The notes beneath the pieces are model-generated. The model did not search any database. It saw only the letters and a program-made list of their open reading frames with translations, and was not told the origin of the DNA. A program made the translations under genes and the position numbers. From NCEH01 sp043195125 (lineage in GTDB: Bacteria; Pseudomonadota; Alphaproteobacteria; Rhizobiales; Xanthobacteraceae): a stretch of 64,000 bases of DNA. Of the stretch, positions 1-6,991 are shown piece after piece (position 1 is the stretch's first letter; every line of letters begins with the position of its first letter). The stretch lies in assembly GCF_043195125.1 (NCBI RefSeq), contig NZ_JBAFWR010000005.1. One strand, written 5' to 3'.

Positions 1-933
1 CATCACCGCCTGGGCGCCGTCGATGTCGGCCTGCGACACCATCAGGTCCACGTCGGCCGGGCTCTTGATGGGGTTGGCAAGATTGCGGTCGAAGTCGGTG
101 GCGATCTTCAGCAGCCGCGGGTCGAGGCGCGAGGTCTTGGCGAACCATCCGCGTGCCTGCTCAAGATTGTTGGAGGCCCACCAGGTGGCCATGATCCAGG
201 CCTTGATGAACTTCACTTCGCCTTCGCGGCCATTGGCCTCGATCCACTTGCCGGAAAGGCCCTGGAGGCCGATGTTCTCGCCCCTCGGAGCCATCCAGAG
301 AGGCTTGGCGATCTTGGCCTCGATCAGGCGCTCCATGGTCGGATCCCAGGTGATGACGGCGTCCACGAGGCCGCCCTGCATCGCCGCGGTCTGCTCGGCG
401 ATGTCCTGGTTGACGATGGTCATCTCCTTGAAGGGATCCTTGACGCCGGCCGCCACGATGGCCTTCACCGAGCGTGGGAAGGTGGTGGTCGCGAAGGGTG
501 CGCTCACCTTCTTGCCGCGGAGGTCGGCGAGGCCGCCCTGGAAGTCGGGGCGCACCAGGATGCCGAAGCGGGCATCATGGGTGCGCATCAGCACCTTGGA
601 GCCGGGCATGCGGGCCATGGCGCGCAGCACCGGAGCATCGGCGGCGAACACGTTGTCGATGTCGCCGGCCACCGCCGCCTCGGCCAGCGGGCCGCCGAAG
701 GTGAAGGTCTTGAAGTCGGCCTTGATGCCGTTGAGCTCGAAGATATTGGTGTGGCGGAGCACCTCCACCACCTCGCCGCCGGCGGCCCAGAGCGACTGGT
801 AGCCGACCGTGACCTTGATCGGATCGGCGGCCCGCGCCTGCCCCGAGAGGCCGAAGGCGAGGGCTGTGGCGACAAGTACGCTAGCCACCGTGCCGCGGCG
901 CCGAAGGGGCCGGGCTCCCGTTGTATCGGACAT
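1..933 (-). CDS. ABC transporter substrate-binding protein, TauA/SsuA-like (3' end outside window)
   Basis: Periplasmic binding protein of the NMT1/TauA/SsuA type, expected to capture a small organic anion (sulfonate-, nitrate- or aromatic-like) for the permease and ATPase encoded just upstream. The first 311 residues are present and no stop codon is reached before the window edge. An arginine-rich start (RPLRRR) and a hydrophobic stretch ending in ARA at about residue 35 form a signal peptide. The mature part has the family pattern: VTVGYQSLW near its start, then a stretch on gene products inferred from FGGPLAEAAVAGDIDNVFA and VDAVITWDPTMERL. The start ATG at 933 follows an AGAGGAG ribosome site. 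It is the last visible gene of an operon starting with the enolase-superfamily gene. The ligand cannot be determined from sequence. Confidence 0.85.
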   Translation of the reverse strand, partial: MSDTTGARPLRRRGTVASVLVATALAFGLSGQARAADPIKVTVGYQSLWAAGGEVVEVLRHTNIFELNGIKADFKTFTFGGPLAEAAVAGDIDNVFAADAPVLRAMARMPGSKVLMRTHDARFGILVRPDFQGGLADLRGKKVSAPFATTTFPRSVKAIVAAGVKDPFKEMTIVNQDIAEQTAAMQGGLVDAVITWDPTMERLIEAKIAKPLWMAPRGENIGLQGLSGKWIEANGREGEVKFIKAWIMATWWASNNLEQARGWFAKTSRLDPRLLKIATDFDRNLANPIKSPADVDLMVSQADIDGAQAVM

Positions 934-953
934 GTTGTTTTCTCCTCTGGTTA

Positions 954-1781
954 TCAGTTGGGTGCCTTCCAGCCGACGAGCGCGTGCTCGAGCCAGAGCA
1001 TCAGGCTGTTCATGAGGAAGCCGACCGCGCCGATCACGATCATCCCGGACATGACCTTCTCGGTCTCGACCATGGAGCGGGCGAGCTGGATCATGTAGCC
1101 AAGGCCCGACGTGGCGGCGATCAGCTCGGCGGCGATCACGCAGGTCCAGGCGACGCCGAGCCCCACGCGCAGGCCGGTGACGATGTAAGGCACAGCCGTC
1201 GGCAGCATGACCCGCGTCAGGAACAGCCAGCGCCCTGCCCCGAAGCATTGCGACACCTGCACATGGATCGGCGCCACCGAGCAGGCACCGGTGTAGGCAT
1301 TGGTGAAGATCGGGAAGAAGCCACCGATGAAGATGATGAACCAGGCGGAGTGATCGCCGAGCCCAAACCACAGGATGGCCAGTGGAATCCAGGCGATGAC
1401 CGAGATCGGACGCAGGATTTCCACCAGCGGCAGCATATAGGCCGCGACCTTGCGGTTCATGGCCAGCAGCAGGCCGAGCGAGATGCCCGTCACCGCGGCG
1501 AGGCCGAAGCCCACGGCGACGCGCAGCACGCTGGCGCGGATGTCTGCCCACAGCAGCCCCGCCTCGGCGAGGTCCACCGTCGCCTTGAACACCGCCGTCG
1601 GCGGCGGGAAGATGTTCGGGTTCGCGAGCCCGCTACGCACGGCGCCTTCCCAAAGCAGCAGCAGGATCGGGATGAGCACCAGGTGGCGCAGTCGCGCGGC
1701 CGCGCCCTTCAGGAAGCGGAACGCGCGGGTGCGCGCCTGGGCCCCGGTGGAGCGGACGGCTCTGGTGTCGGGTGCGGCCAT
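954..1781 (-). CDS. ABC transporter permease, SsuC/TauC-like
   Basis: Integral membrane subunit of the TauABC/SsuABC-like importer. About six hydrophobic segments are visible, and the central part carries the inner-membrane component signature ending in a conserved Glu-Ala-x3-Gly-like loop (around CFGAGRWLFLTRVMLPTAVP), which contacts the ATPase. I chose the ATG at 1781 because AAGGAGA lies at normal spacing before it. An ATG at 1805 and a GTG at 1808 are in frame and overlap the stop of the ATPase gene but have no ribosome site. Predicted length is 275 residues, normal for the family. It lies between the ATPase and binding-protein genes, so the three form one transcription unit. Confidence 0.87.
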   Translation of the reverse strand: MAAPDTRAVRSTGAQARTRAFRFLKGAAARLRHLVLIPILLLLWEGAVRSGLANPNIFPPPTAVFKATVDLAEAGLLWADIRASVLRVAVGFGLAAVTGISLGLLLAMNRKVAAYMLPLVEILRPISVIAWIPLAILWFGLGDHSAWFIIFIGGFFPIFTNAYTGACSVAPIHVQVSQCFGAGRWLFLTRVMLPTAVPYIVTGLRVGLGVAWTCVIAAELIAATSGLGYMIQLARSMVETEKVMSGMIVIGAVGFLMNSLMLWLEHALVGWKAPN

Positions 1782-1804
1782 GGCGCCGTCTCCTTGCGTC
1801 GCCA

Positions 1805-2590
1805 TCACGCGGCCGCCGCACGCACCACTTCGGCGCGCAGAAGATGGGACAGCTCGTTCTTGATCTCCAGGAAGCGCAGATCGTGCGCCCGGATGGAGGG
1901 ATCGCGCGGACGCGGCAGGTCGACATCCACCACCGCCTTCACCCGGCCGGGGCGCGCCGTCATCACCATCACCCGGTCGCCGAGGAACACCGCCTCCTCG
2001 ATGTTGTGGGTGATGAGCACGAAGGTTTTTCCGGTGCGTTCCCAGATCCTCAATATCTCCTCCTGCAGCAGGTCACGGGTGAGGGAATCGAGCGCGGCGA
2101 ACGGCTCGTCCATGAGCACCACGTCGGGGTCGGGGGCGAGGGCGCGGGCGATGCTCACCCGCTGCTTCATTCCGCCGGAAATCTCGTGCGGGTAGCGGCT
2201 CGCGAAGCGGGTCAAGCTCACGAGATCGATGAAGCCATCGACGATCTCCTTGCGCTCGGCCTTGCCGACCCCTTTCGCCTGGAGGCCGAACTCCACGTTC
2301 TGGTGCACGGTCATCCAGGGAAACAGGCCGTATTCCTGGAAGATCACGGTGCGGTCCGGGCCGGGGCCGGTGATGGGGGTACCGTTGCGCAGCGCCGCGC
2401 CCATGGTGGGCTTGGAGAAGCCGGCGATGGTGTGCAGCAGGGTGCTCTTGCCGCAGCCGGACGGGCCGATGATGCAGAAGAACTCGCCCGCCTTGATCTC
2501 GCACGACACATCATCAAGGGCGATCACCGCCTCCGCCTCGTCGGGCGTGCTGAAGGACTTGGTGATGTTCCGGATACTGATGGGGCCCAT
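1805..2590 (-). CDS. ABC transporter ATP-binding protein, SsuB/TauB-like
   Basis: Cytoplasmic ATPase that powers the adjacent permease. Walker A (GPSGCGKST), the Q-loop region (FQEYGLFPW), the ABC signature (ISGGMKQR), Walker B (VVLMDEP) and the switch histidine (LITHN) are all present in order in 261 residues. The FPWMTVHQNV and RPGRVKAVVDVDLPRPR stretches are typical of the nitrate/sulfonate/taurine subclass. The ATG at 2590 has GGAGG eight bases upstream; a longer in-frame start at 2614 would overlap the stop of the upstream gene and is less likely. The stop overlaps possible starts of the permease gene, which suggests translational coupling. Confidence 0.9.
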   Translation of the reverse strand: MGPISIRNITKSFSTPDEAEAVIALDDVSCEIKAGEFFCIIGPSGCGKSTLLHTIAGFSKPTMGAALRNGTPITGPGPDRTVIFQEYGLFPWMTVHQNVEFGLQAKGVGKAERKEIVDGFIDLVSLTRFASRYPHEISGGMKQRVSIARALAPDPDVVLMDEPFAALDSLTRDLLQEEILRIWERTGKTFVLITHNIEEAVFLGDRVMVMTARPGRVKAVVDVDLPRPRDPSIRAHDLRFLEIKNELSHLLRAEVVRAAAA

Positions 2591-2613
2591 GTTCGGTTCC
2601 TCCGGCTGAGGCA

Positions 2614-3804
2614 TCACGCGACGCGATAGCGCTCGATCACATTGAGGTCGGGGTCGAGGCCGAGGCCGGGCGCTGTCGGCACCGGCAGATATCCGTCGAC
2701 GGGCAGCGTGGCGCCGCCGTAGATCTCGGCCTCGAAATCGCAGAACAGGCGCTCCAGCAGCGGCGTCGCGCGCTGGGCGGCGTTGATGTGGAGCGTCGCC
2801 ACTTGGCCGGGGCCGAACAGCGCGCAATGGGGCACGAATTCCACGCCTTCCGCCTCGCAGAGAGCGGCGATCTTCATCAGCTCGGTGACCCCGCCGGTCT
2901 TGGCCACGTCCGGCTGGGCGATGTCGATGGCGCCGGCGTCGATCATGGCGACGAAGTCGTGCAGGGAGCCGGCATTCTCGCCCGCGGCGATGCGATGGCG
3001 TCCGGTAGCGCGCACGATGGCAAGGCCGCGGAAGTCCTCCGGTGGCCAGATGGGTTCTTCGAGCCACATCAGGTCGAGAGGGGCAAGCTCGCGGTCATAG
3101 CGCAGCGCCTCGGTCACCGACCACGGGCAGTTGGTGTCGAGCATCACCAGCGCATCCGTGCCCGCCGCCTCAACCGCAGCGCGGATCTCGGGGACGGTGA
3201 CCTCGTGGAGCTTCACATGGCGGTAGCCGAGATCCACCGCGCGGCGCGTCGCCTTCTCCACGTCGGGGCAATTGCCGTAGCGCATCAGGCTTGCGTAAAC
3301 GCCGATGCGGTCGGTGAAGGGGCCGCCCAGCAGGTCCACCAGCGGCCGGCCGGCAGACTTCGCGGCGATGTCCCACAAGGCGAGATCGACGGCGGAAATG
3401 CCGTACATGATCGGGCCCACGCGGCCGAAATTCTGGAGCTGGAATTCAAGATCGAACTTGGTTTTCGCGATCTCGCACGCGCGGCGGCCCATCACCAGCG
3501 GCAGCACCCGCGTCTCGATCAGCATCTTCAGCCCGCGATCCTCGCCGCGGGAGAAGGCCTCCCCCCACCCGACGACGCCGGCATCGGTCTCGAGGCGCAC
3601 GAACAGGGTATCGAATTGGGTACGCGGCGCGCCGCCGAAGCTCCACGGCGGGACGCCGCCGGACTCGAACGGAACGGAAATGAGGATGGCCTCCGCCTTG
3701 ACGATGCGCTGGTCGGGCATCGACACGGGACGCACGCCGCCGGTTTCGCCGGCGGAAATGGTGGAAATCGCGGATTGGCTGGGCGTCACAACCGAGACTG
3801 GCAT
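2614..3804 (-). CDS. Mandelate racemase/muconate lactonizing enzyme family protein (probable sugar-acid dehydratase)
   Basis: Enolase-superfamily enzyme of 396 residues. These enzymes abstract the proton alpha to a carboxylate, commonly dehydrating sugar acids. Visible catalytic elements are K198-x-H200 (VKLHE), metal ligands D223 (LDTNCPW), E249/E250 (WLEEP) and E276 (AAGEN), and a D299-H326 pair (AQPDV and VPHC). The KxH rather than KxK at the end of the second strand sets it apart from muconate lactonizing enzyme and mandelate racemase itself. It is the first gene of the operon encoding the TauABC-like transporter, 23 bases before the ATPase gene, so it probably acts on the imported compound. 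The exact substrate is unknown. The family call is secure. Confidence 0.85.
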   Translation of the reverse strand: MPVSVVTPSQSAISTISAGETGGVRPVSMPDQRIVKAEAILISVPFESGGVPPWSFGGAPRTQFDTLFVRLETDAGVVGWGEAFSRGEDRGLKMLIETRVLPLVMGRRACEIAKTKFDLEFQLQNFGRVGPIMYGISAVDLALWDIAAKSAGRPLVDLLGGPFTDRIGVYASLMRYGNCPDVEKATRRAVDLGYRHVKLHEVTVPEIRAAVEAAGTDALVMLDTNCPWSVTEALRYDRELAPLDLMWLEEPIWPPEDFRGLAIVRATGRHRIAAGENAGSLHDFVAMIDAGAIDIAQPDVAKTGGVTELMKIAALCEAEGVEFVPHCALFGPGQVATLHINAAQRATPLLERLFCDFEAEIYGGATLPVDGYLPVPTAPGLGLDPDLNVIERYRVA

Positions 3805-3860
3805 TTTGTACCTTTTTTCGTCTTCCGCTCGGCCCTATGGTGGGCTGGCGTCTTTCGCTG

Positions 3861-3882
3861 ATTGTTGACAATTATCTGATAA
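3861..3882. promoter_or_regulatory. Overlapping palindromes between the divergent dehydratase operon and gntR gene
   Basis: The 154-base divergent spacer holds two touching palindromes: ATTGTTGACAAT (3861-3872, 5-base arms about a TG centre) and TTATCTGATAA (3872-3882). The first resembles the TTGTnnACAA class of operators bound by FCD-type GntR regulators. The position between the regulator gene and its presumed target operon supports operator function, which is inferred. Confidence 0.5.
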
Positions 3883-3958
3883 CGTCCGATTTAGTTGGTC
3901 AATGGATAAATTGACTAAAATTCGAGTTCGAAACGATTAAAGAGGAGGCAAGTAACCG

Positions 3959-4675
3959 ATGGCTGCTCTGAAAATGGTCTCGGCGGTCGCCAAGCGCAGC
4001 CTGGATAGGGCGGCGGCGGACGCGCTTCGGCAGGCAATAGTCTCCGGCGAGGTTCAGCCGGGTACGCGCCTCACGGAGATGGAGATCGCCGCGCAATTCG
4101 AGCTGTCGCGCGGCACCATCCGCGCCGCGCTCCAGCGCCTCATGGGCGAAGGGTTGATCGTGCAGCGCCCCTATTCGGGGTGGGAGGTCGCGACCCTCAC
4201 GTCCCACGACGTTTGGGAGCTTTATACGTTGCGCGCCAGCCTGGAGGGGCTTGCCGCCCGCCTCGCCGCCCGCCACCCGGACCGGCGCGCGCGCATGGAG
4301 ATCGCGTTCGATGCGCTGAAGTCGGCGGCCGATTCCGGCGACGGCCGCGAGATCACCGAGGCCGACCTATCCCTGCACAAGACGATCGTGAGCCTCGCCG
4401 GCCATAGCCGCCTCGCCAGCCAGTATGATGTGGTGGAGCAGCAGGTGCGGATGTTCATGGCCTCGTCCAACGCCATCCTGCCCCGCTCGACGATGCTGAT
4501 CGAGAATCACGTGCCTCTGGTGACGGCGGTGTCCGAAGGCGATCCGGATCTCGCGGAGCGCTGCGCCAGCGTCCACAGCACCAGCTCAGGCGAGATCCTG
4601 GTGCGCCATTTGGAGGCGCAGCAGCACACGCACGCCGGGGAGGCATCCGAGCCGCCCAAGTCCGGCTGGCGCTGA
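3959..4675 (+). CDS. GntR family transcriptional regulator, FCD (FadR) subfamily
   Basis: DNA-binding regulator of 238 residues. The N-terminal winged helix covers about residues 14-74 and includes the recognition segment ELSRGTIRAALQRLMGEGLI. The remaining part is an all-helical FCD ligand domain (LYTLRASLEGLAARLA, then HKTIVSLAGHSRL and a late ENHVPLVTAVSEGD segment) that typically binds a carboxylic acid through a metal. AGAGGAGG precedes the ATG. It is divergent from the enolase-superfamily/ABC operon, and palindromes in the shared spacer fit this kind of protein, so it most likely represses that operon until the imported acid or its product binds. Confidence 0.88.
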   Translation: MAALKMVSAVAKRSLDRAAADALRQAIVSGEVQPGTRLTEMEIAAQFELSRGTIRAALQRLMGEGLIVQRPYSGWEVATLTSHDVWELYTLRASLEGLAARLAARHPDRRARMEIAFDALKSAADSGDGREITEADLSLHKTIVSLAGHSRLASQYDVVEQQVRMFMASSNAILPRSTMLIENHVPLVTAVSEGDPDLAERCASVHSTSSGEILVRHLEAQQHTHAGEASEPPKSGWR

Positions 4676-5064
4676 GCCGCAGCGGCGCGCCCCCGGCCGC
4701 CCGATGCCCGGCGCCCTTTGGGCGGAACCGCAGCGCAGCGCGGACCAGATGGACCGCGCTCAACGACGCTCTGCGGGCCGCGCACCCCCGCCCCCACATC
4801 TTCGACCTCTCGGCCTGATCGAGACCGGCGACTCGAGGCTGCGTGCCGAAATATCATCGGCTTGCAACGCAAAACGACTCCCATAAGACGATTGGGCGCA
4901 AGAGCACACCCATCGAAATATCCAGATTGCCCGAATCCGAATTCATTTTTTAGGGAAAAACAATTCCGATCCGAATTCAAAGTTCAATGTTATTTTTACA
5001 GCATCTTATTTTTATCGATTTTCATCCCATTTTAGTTTAAATTCATTCTTTCGGGAAACATCCG
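4676..5064. other. Intergenic region, AT-rich in its right half, with an 11-base direct repeat
   Basis: No convincing gene is seen. The left part is GC-rich like the coding DNA; from about 4850 the base content turns AT-rich up to the start of the next small gene, as expected of a promoter region. The sequence ATCCGAATTCA occurs twice in the same direction at 4935-4945 and 4969-4979, a 34-base period. No clear -35/-10 pair was identified. Confidence 0.5.
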
Positions 5065-5331
5065 ATGACCTCATTTCTGCAGCAGAAGACGATCTCATTT
5101 TCTCAGCCGTTCGAACTGCGCGGCATTGACGGCGCTCAGGCCGCCGGGGATTACATCGTCGAAACTGAGAACGAACAGATTTCGGACGTATCCCATCCCG
5201 CCTATCGCCTCGTGGCGACCAGCCTGCATCTGCCCCTCGACATGGGCTTAGACACGCGGGGCCAGATCGTTTCGGTCAGCCAGAACGATCTCGACGCGGC
5301 GCTGATGAAGGACCGTGACCAAACGGTGTGA
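5065..5331 (+). CDS. Small hypothetical protein
   Basis: An 88-residue soluble protein that I do not recognise. It has no signal peptide or membrane segment. The first half reads as a short beta-rich domain (ISFSQPFELRGIDGAQAAGDYIVETENEQ), followed by an acidic C-terminal part. The ATG is preceded by CGGGAAACATCCG, a weak ribosome site. Codon use matches neighbouring genes despite the AT-rich DNA upstream. A second small gene begins 41 bases after its stop in the same direction, so the two may be co-transcribed. The gene call rests on coding-like codon use and context. Confidence 0.6.
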   Translation: MTSFLQQKTISFSQPFELRGIDGAQAAGDYIVETENEQISDVSHPAYRLVATSLHLPLDMGLDTRGQIVSVSQNDLDAALMKDRDQTV

Positions 5332-5372
5332 TGCCGCACGCCGGCAAGCTCGGACCATGAGTGGAAGCAACA

Positions 5373-5636
5373 ATGGCGCTTAATTTCCCAAACGTGAGCC
5401 GCAGCCTCGACATGGTGCGGAACTGTGTCTGCTTCTGGGGCTATGACGGCGCCTTCGAAGTCGCCTTCCAGGTGGAAACAGGCGCTCTTCGCCGGATCAA
5501 ATCCGACGTGCAGGAGGATGAAGACTCCCTGCTGCGGGTATTCGACGGCAATCGCGTGCGCATCCAGAAGGTCGCCAGCAGCGCCTATTCCAAGCGCCGC
5601 CAGAGCCATTACCGTCTGTCGGCAGCGGACTTCTAA
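5373..5636 (+). CDS. DUF1488 family small protein
   Basis: An 87-residue protein with the DUF1488 layout: FPNVSRSLD near the start, then VCFWGYDGAFEVAFQVE, and a C-terminal part with a conserved leucine-aspartate pair region (LLRVFDGNRVRIQKVA). Family function is unknown; members are common in Hyphomicrobiales and other proteobacteria as stand-alone small cytoplasmic proteins. I prefer the ATG at 5373; a GTG at 5361 would add four residues. Its stop is only 19 bases from the convergent stop of the GH130 gene. Confidence 0.72.
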   Translation: MALNFPNVSRSLDMVRNCVCFWGYDGAFEVAFQVETGALRRIKSDVQEDEDSLLRVFDGNRVRIQKVASSAYSKRRQSHYRLSAADF

Positions 5637-5655
5637 GGGTCCGCCGCCCTGACCC

Positions 5656-6954
5656 CTACCCTTCCATCACACGCATCAGATCCGCGATCCTGATGGTCGC
5701 GAAATTCGAGAAGGTGTCGGAAACCGCATAGGGCAGGATGATCTGATCCTTGTGCCGCATCGCCCCGCACGTATAGACCACGTTGGGCACATAGCCCTCC
5801 CGCTCGGAAGGCTCGGGCCGCACCAGGGGCTCGCGCGAGCGGGCCAGCACCCGTGTGGGATCGGTTTTGTCGAGCAACACCGCGCCGATGGCATATTTGC
5901 GAACCGGGCCGACCCCATGGGTCAACAGCAGCCAGCCCTCGTCCAGCTCGATCGGCGATCCGCAATTCCCGATCTGGACGAATTCCCAGGGAAACTTCGG
6001 CTTCAAGATCAATTGGCCGCCATCCCAGGTGCACAGATCATCGGACTTGATGAGATAGAGGTTCTCATTGTCCTGCCGTCCGATCATGGCGTACTGGCCG
6101 TCGATCTTGCGCGGGAAGAGCGCCATGCCCTTGTTGAATGACGCGCTCCCCCGCAGCGGGGTGAGGTGGAACGAGGCGAAATCCGTGGTTTTCAGCAGCT
6201 CCGAACGGATCGCCTTGCCGCTGTAGGCCGTGTAGGTCGCATAGAAAGTGCGCTGCCCCTGGTCCTCGAACTCGACGAAGCGCGCATCCTCGATCCCGTT
6301 GGACTGGGACTCCGTCACGGGAAAGATCACCCGCTCGCTGATGTCCTCCTCCGGGCCGAAGACCACTTCCACATGCTCCCCATCGGGGCCGGGCATCCGC
6401 GCGCGGATGGTTGGGGTCGAGGCAAGGCGCCCGGTCGGATCGATGCTGACGCTGCCGTCGGCTGCGATGGTTCCCGATCGGAAGGTAAGGGAGGAAATGT
6501 GCCCTTCTCCAACCGCACGTAAGCTGAGGATGAAGCGTCGCCCGCCTTCCGGCGCCCCCGATTGGTCGGGGTGGGCAACGATGCTCGGATTGAACAAGGC
6601 CGAGGCTTCGAAGGAATATTCGTGGAGAAAATAGGCGCCCACCAGCCGCCGCTGGCTGGCTGTGAAGAGGTCGTGCGCCGCGAGTGCCTCTTCCATTTCG
6701 TCGGCGCGGGCCTCGAAAGTCGCCAGCAGGTTGCGGTGCCGCCCCTGGAAGTTCTCCAGCACATCGGCGAGCTGGCTCTCCGCGGTCTCCGGATCGAGGG
6801 CGAGTACCCGGTCGACGATATGATTGGCGCGCGTCTTGTCGGTGGGGTTGAAGTCGCGCGGCTCGGTCGCCGGCTTGAAGGGGCGTACGACCACGCGCGC
6901 TGGGTCCGGCCGCAGGTAGAGCGCCTGCCGGTTCAAAAACATGGGGTGGGACAC
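5656..6954 (-). CDS. GH130 family glycosidase/phosphorylase (mannooligosaccharide phosphorylase-like)
   Basis: Cytoplasmic five-bladed propeller enzyme of 432 residues. GH130 members phosphorolyse or hydrolyse beta-mannosides, releasing mannose 1-phosphate or mannose. The hallmark GIEDAR (G220-R225; family GxEDxR) is present, followed by the propeller strands (FYATYTAYSGKAIRSELL, FNKGMALFPRKIDG, GNCGSPIELDEGWLLLTHG). An extra N-terminal region of about 115 residues precedes the propeller, as in the larger alphaproteobacterial members. The start is probably the GTG at 6954, five bases after GAGG; an ATG at 6942 is the alternative. It follows the GT4 gene by 37 bases and shares its operon with a mannose-6-phosphate isomerase, which supports a mannose-based substrate. 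Confidence 0.8.
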   Translation of the reverse strand: MSHPMFLNRQALYLRPDPARVVVRPFKPATEPRDFNPTDKTRANHIVDRVLALDPETAESQLADVLENFQGRHRNLLATFEARADEMEEALAAHDLFTASQRRLVGAYFLHEYSFEASALFNPSIVAHPDQSGAPEGGRRFILSLRAVGEGHISSLTFRSGTIAADGSVSIDPTGRLASTPTIRARMPGPDGEHVEVVFGPEEDISERVIFPVTESQSNGIEDARFVEFEDQGQRTFYATYTAYSGKAIRSELLKTTDFASFHLTPLRGSASFNKGMALFPRKIDGQYAMIGRQDNENLYLIKSDDLCTWDGGQLILKPKFPWEFVQIGNCGSPIELDEGWLLLTHGVGPVRKYAIGAVLLDKTDPTRVLARSREPLVRPEPSEREGYVPNVVYTCGAMRHKDQIILPYAVSDTFSNFATIRIADLMRVMEG

Positions 6955-6991
6955 GGCGGCCTCGGTTCTGTTGATGGTTCGCTTTGGGCGA

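Noticed and set aside
3865..3893. TTGACA with GATTTA 17 bases later as a promoter for the first gntR gene
   Set aside because: The -10 match is poor and the TTGACA is part of a palindrome more easily read as an operator.
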